Positions 54,484 to 64,000 of a stretch of DNA of 64,000 nt are shown here, piece by piece. The stretch covers positions 558,001 to 622,000 of the forward strand of contig JANTUC010000009.1 of NCBI GenBank assembly GCA_026873275.1, read 5' to 3'. The notes under the pieces are model-generated. The model saw only the letters and a program-made list of their open reading frames with translations, made no database searches and was not told the origin of the DNA. Positions within the stretch are counted from its first letter, which is position 1, and each line of letters begins with the position of its first letter. This DNA comes from Pseudopithomyces maydicus. Lineage: Eukaryota > Ascomycota > Dothideomycetes > Pleosporales > Didymosphaeriaceae. Position numbers and translations under genes: made by a program.

Positions 54484-56304
54484 GGTGGTGAGTGGTATGG
54501 GAAAGATTGGAGGATAGATAGATCTGGGGCAGAGGGATTTGTATTGGTATGCTTCTCCAAAGATGACGCTGTTGATATCGATTGATTTACTACTTCGTTC
54601 CAAGCTTGATGTTGGCTGTATTTGTACTCTTCTGCTTCGCCTCTTCGGCCTTGTGTGTCCCACTGTTTCGCGACTATCTTACTAACTCTTGAAGTGGTGA
54701 CACCTTCTGGACAGCGCTATTCTGATTAATCAAGTTGGAGTGACATCTTGGTATAAGATTTGAGAAGTGGTGTAGCGGAGATTATAAGGTGGTTCTGATT
54801 GGCTGTGTTGGAGACAATGCGCGCTATTCCTACGAATGCTCTTATATAGTGCTAGTGTCGGAGAACATAGAAGCATTTTGGTTGGACACAAGCGTAATCC
54901 ATGCACATACATAATGTAGGTACGGCCGTGTATATCTTGGCTACTTCATAGTCGTGTGGATCTACATAGCCTGGATGCCTCAGGTTAGGTAATCGCTCGC
55001 TCAGCAGTAGTCTTTAGATCGCTTCGTCGACACTCGTGCGATTCACTACCTACATTACTTTGCACCCTAAGTTCACAGCAACTTAAAGTATAGCGTGGAA
55101 GTGTCGCAATTGACTTCATCGCAACTAGAGTGCGCTCTAGAATTCATGGTATAAACAATAAGTTGGGAGCTCGGTCTGTGTTCTTACCACTTTAGGAATT
55201 TAGCACTTCTCTCGGTCGCGATGCTGGTGGAGACTACAGCTACCGTGATTACGCATTTGCGACTGCAGAAAGCACTTGTAATACTCAGTGATAGAGTTGA
55301 GAGGAAACTGCGCGTAAAATCTGCAATGTGATCTGAGGACAGGGCTTGTACTGAGGAAACCCCCAAAAAAGTGAAAGGACTTGATTCAGTTCTCTGTCAT
55401 ACCATGAAAAAGTGAAGAGCCATATTCTGTCATATGCGCCACTCCGCAGCCCTGATTCGAACCGCAGCACCCTCTCATCCACCCATAAACATCCCCCACT
55501 ATCCCACTGTGCCAAAAAAGTCAAAAACTAAAAGCCACTTCGAAGTGCCGGCTCAAAGAACTTGCGTTTTTGTTTGATTTGACGGAAGAATCTCTATCCA
55601 GATAATCTATATAGGGACTTTAAAATCCAAGTACAGAAAAACATCTGTGTAGATTATTACCAGTTGTTACTTTCACTTCGGCGTACCCAGAATAAAACAA
55701 GCGACCCTCAATTATCGCCATGTACTTGTTTCCTCTGCGTTTACTCTTATTACTTTCAAACGCCATTTGTATATCTACATAGCGCTATAGAGGCTACCAA
55801 TAAATTGTTTACTTTGAGAGAAAGTGAAATGTATCCCTAATACAGGCGCTCCCCATCATCATATCGTATTGGCTGACAGTGCGCTATTACTCGTCTGAGC
55901 ATGAAAATACCCAACATTTCAGTCTACTTTCAGTTGTATTTTGCTAAATCTAGGCTCGTACAGACTACGAGCGGAGTCCGCCAGCCAAACATGACAAGTG
56001 CTCAAGGTGGTTATAGGTCGTCAAGCGCACAACGAAGATGATATTGTATACAATCCCGCACAAATTTCCAGACCATAGTTCCAAAATTTACGTGTTTCTA
56101 GTGGAAATAAAAGTGTATATGCCATATTCACATATCTTAGCAACCTATAGACTGGTACTCGACTTCACGGGCGTACGCAGACTTGTGCAAGAAGTCTTGC
56201 AGTGACCTCTGTTTCCCAGAGACAGGTTCTATCACTACGTATCCGACGTGATTTCAAGTGAAATTACATCGCTTCTGGCCGCTGAATATTGAGCCTCAGT
56301 GCGC
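54484..56304. other. AT-rich intergenic region
   Basis: About 1.8 kb with no supported gene. Frames are short and stop codons frequent. Confidence 0.5.
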
Positions 56305-56658
56305 TCTTGCTCATTCACTCACCGGACACGTGCCGGGCCTCCCCGTTTGCACAAATTACACGTATCTATCACCTTCCACCGCTCTCCCCACAAAGTATTT
56401 AACCTCCGCGCCGCCCACCAGATACGACCAGTTCTTACTCGCTCACTCACCCAACCCGTGCCAAGCCTCGCCGTTTGCGCGAGTTGTCTATTACCTTCCA
56501 CCACTCTCCCCACAAAGTACTTAACCTCCACGCCGGCCGCCAGATACAGCCAGTTCTTACTCACTCTCTCACCCGACACGTGCCAAGCCTCTCCATTTGC
56601 GCGACTTGTCTATCGCCTTCGACGGCTCTTTCCACAAAGTACTTAACCTCCACACCTT
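56305..56658. repeat. 122-128 bp tandem repeat, three copies
   Basis: Copies start at TCTTGC (56305), TCTTAC (56433) and TCTTAC (56555); the last is truncated near 56658. The best-kept part is CCCACAAAGTAYTTAACCTC, and copies 1 and 3 have a CACGTG palindrome (56327 and 56577) that is mutated in copy 2. The spacing (128, 122) is not a multiple of three, so it does not code for a protein repeat. It sits about 180 bp upstream of the next gene. Confidence 0.85.
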
Positions 56659-56838
56659 AACCTTCAACGCTACCTCGCCAGAACCGACAAAAGACGACAC
56701 GCTAAGCACACCAAGAGGTGTATGTATCTTCCGATACCCCTCTTCGTCCCGTCATATCACACATCCGCCTAATCCCATCGTGTCTCTAGGACTACTGCCG
56801 CTCCCTTGACACAGCGCTCCTCCACCAAGACCGTGACG

Positions 56839-58233
56839 ATGGGGCGCAAGCGGGCAAGCGGCAAAGAGGCAAACCGCGCGTGCGGTTCCCAAATCCATGT
56901 GCGTATCTCAGGTATCCAAGGAATGCACCCACTCCAGCTGGGCGTCGCATATTGGTGGCGGGGCCATCACCTCTATTCCGCCGCCGGCGTACCCGTGATG
57001 CCCACCATACACGGTACGAAGAAGTGCATCCACGTCGTGGGTCTGACAGCAGATCACGCACCACCTTGCCCGCCATCTGGCGCACCTGGAGAGGTACCAG
57101 AAGAGCAGATTGCCGCCTTGCACCGCAGCATGGTACACGCCTGGGAAGAACAGCAGCGCACGACGACCGAAAACGAGCAGAAAAAGCTTGAGCCCGTGGC
57201 ATTCGAAAGCCAGAAAGATGAGATCCAAAATCTGCTACTCGGCGGCCAGAAGAAGAGTGAGTTGGGTCATGATGGTAGACGTATGCTATGTTAGAGGCCA
57301 TCGTGGCTAGCATCGATGATGCTAACCTACTGCTCCAGCCTCCCAAAAGATGGGTCCTGGTGGATGGGCAGATCATCCAAGGCAGGAGGTCGAAGACCTC
57401 TACAACGGTCGGGCCTGGTACTTGGCCCACTCAGCGCCTGGATCGCCTATGTCTAGACCAAGCAGTCCCACAGACTTCTTAGGTCAGACCGATGTTTCTG
57501 GTCCTTTCCGGGCCGTAGCCTCGTCTTCGCAGCTGCAGGGAATGCTGCAGAACCCACGCGCTCCTTTGGAAGACACCACCAAGGTGAAGCGGAAACCAGG
57601 TTGGTTATGAAGAGATCATGAAACTAACTCAGTTGCTGAGATCTATAGCACATCTCAGCATCCCTAGAAGGGATCAAAATTTTGGGGCGATCGGCGACGA
57701 TCGCCCGAAGGCTACTTATGGTAGTCATTCACGAGTCCCCAGCGGGGTCGGGACGGATGAACAGCATACAAGCCTCCTAAGTAAATGGACCGTAGGCCAA
57801 TAAAAATAGCAAATACTCACCTCTCTCCAGCTGGCACCACACGTAACGCTCCTATCCGGCTGGATGTCCCCGGCCAGACGATCCCAAGCTTCCTCCAAGC
57901 GAATGAGAGGACCTCTAGCCGGCTCAGCCGCACCCGTTCAGACAGCTTGAAAGCCGCCGGTGTAATGCTCAATGCAGTTGTCAACGATATCAACAGCAAG
58001 AAAGAATCCGTCCTGAAGTGTCCGATACACGGGGGGACTGCGACGGTGTGGCGGTTGGCACTGACAATTTGACTCTGGCCCATATCAAGGCTCGGGGCTT
58101 CGAGGAGGTGTATCCTATGCTTCACCGTGACGAGCGCTCGATGATTGACTGGCTCGCGATAGCCACAGCCATGAAGGAGGAAATGAAGGATGAATTGGGA
58201 GAGGGAAAGAAGAAGGACATGATTAATAAGTGA
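56839..58233 (+). CDS. uncharacterised protein, apparent frameshift near its C-terminus
   Basis: Not recognised. Exons 56839-57256, 57339-57599, 57649-57780 and 57831-58233; introns 82, 49 and 50 bp. About 404 aa if one base is restored. N-terminus basic (MGRKRASGKEANRACGS); mid part HRSMVHAWEEQQRTTTENEQ is helical; then GPGGWADHPRQEVEDLYNGR, a Ser/Pro-rich stretch, SRLSRTRSDSLKAAG, and KCPIHGG followed in another frame by DCDGVAVGTDNLTLAH. The break fits loss of one G in the G6 run 58031-58036. The end, DWLAIATAMKEEMKDELGE then KKKDMINK, is the first partial copy of the 31-codon repeat that follows. Promoter and 3' end both border tandem repeats. Confidence 0.62.
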
Positions 58234-58573
58234 CAAGTGCTTCCTGGGTCTCCGAAGAACGATGGAACAGTAGGTGGATTTTTCCGTTCGATGGAGAGAA
58301 AAATGGAGGACATGACCGAGCAGGATTAAGTACTTCTAATTTCCGGAAGAACGATGGATTAGTAGGTGGACTTATCAGTTCGATGGAGGGAAAAAAGGAG
58401 TACATGACCAAGGAGAACCAAGTACTTCCTGATATTTTCAAGGACGATGGGACAGTGGGTGAACTTTTCAATTTGACGAAGGACAAATAGGAGGACATGG
58501 CTGAGAAGGAATAACTACTTCCTGATATTTCCAAGAATCATGGAACAGTGGGTGGATCTTTTCATTTCGATGA
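58205..58573 (+). repeat. 93-bp tandem repeat, four diverged copies, formerly coding
   Basis: Anchors GACATG/TACATG occur at 58216, 58309, 58401 and 58494, so the period is 93, 92 and 93 bases, i.e. 31 codons with one slip. The first copy overlaps the last codons of the preceding gene. Common peptide pattern: DMTKE..QVLPDI.KNDGTV then GGLF. Copies 2 and 4 have TAA where copies 1 and 3 have CAA at the same codon. Confidence 0.8.
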
Positions 58574-58727
58574 TTTGATGTTGAGATCAATCTCCTCCTC
58601 CCGCCTATGCCTGTGCGTATTCGGCCAAGCTTCAACTTTCAACCGCAAGGCACGAGCATCTCGTCCCTACCTATCACCACAATGTACTATATATATATAT
58701 CTGTAACGTTACAAGCATTCAATGCAA
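58574..58727. other. short spacer with AT repeat
   Basis: Holds a short (AT)n run at 58689-58702. The right end is the 3' flank of the minus-strand gene. Confidence 0.5.
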
Positions 58728-60013
58728 TTACGGCTGTCCAGGCCAAAGCTCATCTGCAATACTCCGTACCAATTGGAGCTTCTTCCTCATATCCTCGTAT
58801 CCTAGTGAATTGCCTTCGGCGTGACTTGCGAAACCACATTGGGGGCTCACGCATAGCTGCTGCAGTGCCTCTTCCTTCGACTGGCCGGTGCCCTTTGCCA
58901 CGAACTCAGCTGCCTGATTGACGCGGGCAACCATTTCATCCTTGTTTTCCAGCTCGGGGAATTTTGAGGTCACGACACCCAATACTGCGTTCTTGTTCTT
59001 GGGAAGCTGGCTCAAGGGCTCGAATCCACCGGCGCGGGGAGTGTCGTACTCGAGGTAGTAGGTGTCGACGTTCAGATCCTGGAAGAGCTTCTTTGCGATC
59101 TTGTCGTAGGCGCCCTCGGAGAAGTGACGGCTGCCGACGTAGTTTCCACGGCACAGGTGGATGCCGAGATGCATGTCTTCGGGCCTCTGGAAGCACTTGT
59201 TGTAAAACTTAACGTATGCATCGAACATCTCGTCGGCCGTCTTGTCGTTGTCGCTGTCGCTCGCCCAACCCTCCAACATGGCCTCGGAGCAGAAGTAGGC
59301 CAGATTCGGGTCGTCGATCTGGATGTTCCTTATTCCTTGGTCATGCAGAAGCTTGAGCTCCTCCTGGTATGCCTTTGCAACATCCTCAAAGTATTCCTCG
59401 TCGTTTGCGTACACGTCCTTGGGGTATGCTCGCCCGGCCTTGTATCGGAAATGGTACCACGAAGGCGATATTATGGTAATCTTGATGTTCTTCCACTCGC
59501 TTTCCGGCACCAACTTCTTCATGATGTCGACCTCGCGCTGGTTGCTAGAGTGTCCGGGGTGGGAAATCTTGCCGGTGCACACGGTGACCTGGTTCGGGAC
59601 CTCTTTCGCCTCGAAAAACGACTTGACGTCCGGGGCATACATCCGGAACATGTCCGTGTTGTAGCCCTTGAGCACGCCAAGCTGCAGTTCCTTCATGCCA
59701 TTGAGTTCCTCGAAAAACGTCCCCCAGAACATGTGCCTGGCAAGCTGGTGGTTAGCCCTCCATTGCGTCGGGTCTTCACGCTAGGACACTAAGGGAAGTA
59801 CCTCGTGTATTCGCCGCTAGAAACAGCATGCAGCCCAGCGTCCTTCTGCGTCTTGATCACCTCGTCGATGAGCTTGTCCTCGAGTGGGACTAGCTCGGAC
59901 GCTGCAGCCTTGCCAGCTGCAACATCATATCGCTTCTGCACGAGCTCTTGCGGACGCAGCAACGACCCAACGTGCTCGGCCCGGAAGGGTGGGTTTCTTT
60001 TGGCAGCAGACAT
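58728..60013 (-). CDS. MetE-like (cobalamin-independent methionine synthase family) protein
   Basis: Protein of the UROD/MetE-like fold, related to the catalytic half of cobalamin-independent methionine synthase. Exons, minus strand: 59802-60013 and 58728-59736 (65-bp intron, joined AGG: TR-HMFWG). 406 aa, about half of full MetE, so the N-terminal duplicate domain is absent. Start FRAEHVGSLLRPQELVQKR, then SSGEYTRHMFWGTF, QIDDPNLAYFCSEAML, the Zn-site-like HLGIHLCRGNYVGSRH with His and Cys, LEYDTPRAGGFEPL, and SPQCGFASHAEG with the second Cys. These are the places of the Zn ligands in MetE. Such short fungal members act on unknown thiol substrates; a methyltransfer role is inference. It shares a divergent region with the reductase gene. 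Confidence 0.9.
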
Positions 60014-60803
60014 GATAGCTTGACAAGCAGATTCCCAGGGAAAAGTGAGACTGTAAGAGACAAAGAGTGAATTGCGGCTGCGAAGGCCTTTTGCCCCTCA
60101 TCGTGTGCCCCACCACATGGCCCCGCAAGATGGATGTATGCTCCCCGTATCGCGAATTTCAAGATTCGGATCTCGTTCCCCAGTAATGAAAACACCTAAA
60201 GCGTACGGCCTCGGGGCCAGTAATTGGACAGAGCCCGTGGCAAAGCAGTCTGACCGATCGTTATCCTTGCGTCACTGCCGCCGGTGGCGATATGATTGGT
60301 TTGGTTCATTGTGGGGATATATGAAAGGCCGGATTCTGGGTTCTACAAGGAGCACGCGGCGTGGTACAGACTGAGTTATGCGACATGTAAGCAGAGGCAC
60401 GAAAGGTCATTCGTCATTCTAGGTAACCGTGTCATGCACGTCAGAGCGCGCCATCCGCGGTAACGGGTGTACCTGTGCAAGGGCGGCTCTGCTACCCAGT
60501 TCGCGAATTTTCCCACACCAAACGGTGGAGTGGTAGGTAGTACAAGAACATCGGATGGATATACGGCGGAGATAACTGTCTTCAGCAGCATGGCGTCGGA
60601 CATGTTTTATAAGCATTGGTAACTTGGAGCTATCCACCAGTCCCGGTTGCTTTTGCCCCGCAAGGAACTAGTGGGGTCAAGATTCAAGGGATGGCGACAT
60701 CATATCTATACTGTCGTCAGTACTCTTGTGAGCCGCCAATTCTCTTCTTCTCCAATCTTTTCAGTCTCAATACATCTATCTATTCTCATCCAAACCCACA
60801 ACC
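60014..60803. promoter_or_regulatory. divergent promoter, MetE-like and reductase genes
   Basis: 790 bp between two starts. No gene. A GGGGATATATG sequence at 60314-60324 is the nearest TATA-like element. Confidence 0.4.
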
Positions 60804-61932
60804 ATGACCAGAGTACTACTTACCGGTGGAAGCGGCTTTATCGCTGCGCATACGCTAGACGTATTGCTGAAGCGGGGACACTCTGTCGTCACTACAGTGC
60901 GTACACAGGAGAAGGCGGACAAGATCAAGGCAGACAACAAAGAAGCAGTCGAGAAGGGTCAATTGGGCTTTGCTATCGTGCCTGACATTGCTCAAGAGGG
61001 CGCGTTCGACGAGGCCGTCAAAGCGGACCCTCCCTTCGAAGTGGTACTCCACACGGCTAGTCCCTTCCACTTTAACGTCACCGACGTGAAGAAAGTGAGT
61101 GCGGTCCGCCGACAAGCCCCACGATCAAGCTGACAGTTTAGGATCTCCTGGATCCTGCAGTCATTGGTACGACGGGCATCCTTAAATCAGTTAAGAAATC
61201 AGCTCCCTCGGTCAAGCGCGTTGTCATCACGTCGTCTTTCGCTGCCATTGTCAACCCTGGCAAAGGGAACTGGCCTGGGCACGTCTATTCTGAAGAGGAC
61301 TGGAATCCAATCACTTTTGAAGAGGCGCAGGAGAGCCCCCAGGCAGGATACCGAGCTTCAAAGACATTTGCTGAAAAGGCCGCATGGGAGTTCCTCGAGA
61401 AGGAAAAGCCCAACTTCACCATTGCGACTATCAACCCGCCCTTGGTGTTTGGACCCATTGTAAGTGCAAGGCTGATTCCCTAGGACATTGGACTAACAGT
61501 ACGCAGATTCACGCTCTCGACAGCCTGGACAACCTTAACACATCGAACCAGCGCATTCTAGCAGCTGCACAGGGGAAGTGGAAAGACGAAATCGCCGCCA
61601 CGGGCGTGCATCTATGGGTGGACGTAAGGGACGTGGCCGAGGCACACGTTGCTGCGGCAGAGAAGGAGGGCGCTGCTAATAAGCGTTTCTTCACACTCGC
61701 CGGCCACTTCTCGAACAAAGAGATTGCGCAAAATATCAAGAAGCATTTCCCCGAGTTTAAGGACCTGCCTAGTGACTCAACACCAGGCGGTGACTACCCT
61801 GAGGGTGGCCTCGAAAAGGCTTATTTTGGATTCGATAACAAGAGATCCATTGAGGTTCTAGGCCTCAAGTACAGGTCATTCGAGGACAGCATAGTCGATA
61901 CGGTGAAGTCGTTCCAGGCCAAGGGGCTTTAG
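60804..61932 (+). CDS. NAD(P)-dependent ketone/aldehyde reductase (Gre2-like, extended SDR)
   Basis: Extended short-chain dehydrogenase of the dihydroflavonol-4-reductase/Gre2 group, reducing methylglyoxal-type or ketone substrates with NADPH. Exons 60804-61094, 61142-61459 and 61507-61932 (both introns 47 bp, phase 0). 344 aa. Nucleotide-binding start TRVLLTGGSGFIAAHTLDVL (G-x-x-G-x-x-A) at residues 2-20, then TVRTQEKADKI, HTASPFHF, RVVITSSFAAIV with the catalytic Ser, GYRASKTFAEKAAWEF (YxxxK), FTIATINPPLVFGP and VHLWVDVRDVAEAHVAA, all diagnostic. Intact. Confidence 0.93.
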
Positions 61933-62507
61933 ACACCTGCATCACAGTTGTGCAAAGAGCGATTGGCTATAGAAGGCATTGAGATAGAATTGTATGGGCT
62001 ATAGAAGTGGCTGGCGGTACTACTCATGTGACTAAAGCATCTATCAGTAAAGATCCGAATAGATATAGCAAGCATCGAATGCATTGTAAAAGCCTCAGAT
62101 TGTTGAGCTTGACATGCTGGTTGAAACTTCATCGAAAAACTCAGAAGTTTAGTTTGAAGGTTGAATCATCACAGTAGCAGGAAGGAGATGGAGTAACGAC
62201 TTACACTATGTTCTTATACGCGATGACCGAGCCCTTGCGACAACATCAATCGCAAGGACCAGAGAAAGATTCGCGTGAAAGGAATGTCGAGGAAGAAAGG
62301 AAGGCTGGCTCATGCGGAAAAGAACCTGCAGGAGTCGCGGAGAAATTGAAAAGCCGACAAGCCGGTTGCGCTTGCCCCACCACTCATCACACCCTCGCGA
62401 CAACACTGAAGCCCAAACTCAGCCCAAGGAACCTCTTAAAACGAGCGCGCGCTCTCCTTCGAATCTCAACACCTCTATCCTGTTGATTCTTCATCAATAC
62501 CGACAAA
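61933..62507. other. intergenic, NTF2 promoter
   Basis: 575 bp. Short open frames only; the pyrimidine-rich region before 62508 is the NTF2 leader. Confidence 0.5.
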
Positions 62508-63226
62508 ATGGCCGGTGAGTGTTCCAGCGCAAACCTACCCCTCCATCAGGGGCCCCGCCCTCGTAAACATTGAGCGCACCGCGAATAGTATACTGACCTA
62601 CGTCCAGATTTCCAGTCGATCGCCAGTATGTACCCCCTATATCCATACACAAGCTTCGAACCACCATTTCCGGCAAGAACTCGAAAGCGCGACGAAGAAA
62701 GAGCTAACTTAGCTTGCCAGATCAATTCGTTGATTTCTACTACAAGACCTTCGATGAGAACCGCCCCGCTCTGAAGGCGCTCTACGTACGATGATCGAGA
62801 CCTGCAAATCGGATAATATAGCTAACGGCGCACAGCGTCCTCATTCCATGCTCACGTTCGAGGAATCACCTGTCCAGGGCGCGGACGGCATCGTGGAGAA
62901 GCTTGTTGTACGTGCTATATCCTTACGCGTCGAAACACCCGTGCTGATACGCGTAGAACCTTCCTTTCCAGCAGGTCATCCACCAGGTCGCCACCAAGGA
63001 TGCTCAGCCTTCCGCCGAAGATGGTATTATGGTTATGGTTACCGGTGCTCTCCAGGTATGCATACAAAACCCACGAACACGCTGCACGACGATTGTTTTA
63101 ACCCCATGATAGGTCGACGGACAGGACAAGCCCATGAGCTACACCCAGACTTTCCAGCTTAAGAACGACAACGGAAACTGGTTCGTCCTGAACGACATCT
63201 TCCGCCTCGTATACCCTGCCGCGTAG
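62508..63226 (+). CDS. NTF2: nuclear transport factor 2
   Basis: Cytosolic homodimer that carries Ran-GDP into the nucleus. Six exons: 62508-62514, 62608-62625, 62721-62785, 62836-62907, 62957-63055 and 63113-63226. 124 aa, the standard length. The first exon codes for only two and a third residues. Fold markers: DFQSIASNQFVDFYYKTFD, RPHSMLTFEES, then EKLVNLPFQQVIHQVATKDAQPS across the fourth join, DGIMVMVTGALQVDG and the end NDNGNWFVLNDIFRLVYP. Exon 5 starts after TAG at 62956; using the later AG at 62971 would drop the conserved LPFQ. The acidic pocket residues for Ran (DD/E in FE and N-D-I-F) are kept. Confidence 0.95.
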
Positions 63227-63787
63227 GCACCCACAATGAGTTTCTGCATGCCGAACTTGCTCGGTGGTTTCAATATATCCAGTTTAGAGGGGCACTGTGG
63301 CTATGCTATGAGAGATGATTACATGTTGAGCTGCATATTGCATGTAGGGAGCCTGCAAAGAAGCGGAAGGCCTGGCACGCTTCGTGCGTCCGCCAGGCAT
63401 TTCTGTACTATTTCTTTGCGCTCTAGTAGATTCTATGAATTTACGTTATCACATTTTGTTGGTTAAGACCCTTTTCCTGTTCGATTTTGCGTTTTCCGGA
63501 ACTGATCGCTTTCCCGGCCGCTGCGGCAAACTCCGTCCTCGGCGGACTGGTCCCCGCACTACGTGCTGTGGATCAAGTCTTATCCGCGCATCACTGCCGA
63601 AGCTCCCCATGTCTGGAGCTTGCCTCTAGCCGTCGCCGCCATGGATGTTCTCCACGGCAACGTTGCATGCTGCTTCCTCCATTCATTCTTTTCTCCACGC
63701 ATTGGTTTTCGCTTTACACCCTCTTGATACCCTTCCTCTACGCTTTAACACTGCAATTGGCGCTGTAGCATCGCATTTACCACCAAA
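63227..63787. other. intergenic, thiolase promoter
   Basis: 561 bp. Contains an inverted pair of GGCCTGGCACGC / GCGTCCGCCAGGC at 63370-63400 that could form a terminator-like hairpin. No gene. Confidence 0.45.
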
Positions 63788-64000
63788 ATGGCAAACGCCG
63801 TCCAGAAAGGTCTAAAGAATATCCTACAGAAGAACCCACACGATGTCGTCTTCCTCTCTGCGCTCCGAACACCTGTTACCCGAGCGAAAAAGGGTGGTCT
63901 CAGAGATGCTTATGACCATGAACTGCTAGCCGCAGTATGTGCTTCCCAACTTATTTCCTGTACAAAGCTGACTGCAGCTTCATAGGTTCTCAAAGCCACA
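63788..64000 (+). CDS. 3-ketoacyl-CoA thiolase, N-terminus only (runs off the window)
   Basis: First exon 63788-63934 and the first codons of exon 2 from 63986; the remainder lies outside. It begins MANAVQKGLKNILQKNPHDV and continues VFLSALRTPVTRAKKGGLRD, the start of acetyl-CoA C-acyltransferases of fungal beta-oxidation, then DHELLAA-VLKAT across the 51-bp intron. No PTS2 signal is seen at the N-terminus, so peroxisomal targeting, if any, would come from a C-terminal PTS1 outside the window. Confidence 0.88.

Noticed and set aside
53911..54585. 224-codon plus-strand ORF
   Set aside because: Antisense shadow of the NmrA-like gene.
55436..55480. Possible tRNA on the minus strand (GGTTCGAATC)
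   Set aside because: The T-stem does not pair and no acceptor stem can be formed.
1..64000. CRISPR arrays, rRNA genes, intact transposons
   Set aside because: None seen; no regular spacer repeats, no rRNA-like blocks, no transposase or reverse-transcriptase frames.

Overview
The window is nuclear DNA of a filamentous ascomycete, most likely a dothideomycete of the Pleosporales type. Genes are short and carry many introns of about 45-70 bp with GTAAGT-like donors and CTAAC/CTGAC branch sites. They sit on both strands without operons. The gene content is typically fungal: DAL5-like transporters, an amadoriase, a DUF7871-type Cys-rich protein, a GH78 rhamnosidase and an NRPS-like adenylation enzyme. 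The placement is inference from gene style, not from a marker gene.

Layout. 1-12 kb is an accessory catabolic region: a CYP52-clan P450, a small secreted cysteine-rich protein, a relic of a Zn2Cys6 regulator, then MFS transporter / cyclase-family hydrolase / MFS transporter, with the cyclase and second transporter sharing one divergent promoter. 12-25 kb is mixed: a Brl1/Brr6-type nuclear envelope protein, a secreted C-terminally anchored protein, a Rad26/CSB repair ATPase and a fructosyl amino acid oxidase. 25-38 kb is AT-richer and accessory: an UNC93-like transporter, a stand-alone adenylation enzyme, a small membrane protein, a CorA-like protein, a DJ-1/PfpI protein and a secreted GH78 enzyme. 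38-53 kb is mostly conserved housekeeping: a CENP-O/Mcm21 candidate, an oxidoreductase-like mitochondrial protein, DPM3, a SmgGDS-like armadillo protein, a metallothionein-like protein, AP-2 alpha and a NADAR protein. 53-64 kb holds an NmrA-like reductase, an uncharacterised protein bracketed by two tandem-repeat arrays, a MetE-like protein, a Gre2-like reductase, NTF2 and the start of a 3-ketoacyl-CoA thiolase that runs off the end.

Most splice structures were rebuilt by hand from splice sites and phase continuity, and several small exons were found this way. In five genes the frame holds only if one base is missing from a run of C or G. These sites (2231, 3505, 3553, about 3800, 9351, 9687, 53950, 58031) look like homopolymer under-calling, though real frameshift mutations cannot be excluded from the sequence alone.

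The most interesting points are the MFS-cyclase-MFS module beside a decayed zinc-cluster regulator; an array of 93-bp (31-codon) repeats that runs out of the 3' end of an uncharacterised gene and carries CAA-to-TAA stops; a three-copy minisatellite in the promoter of the same gene; and a long Brl1 intron that can itself encode an alternative C-terminus.
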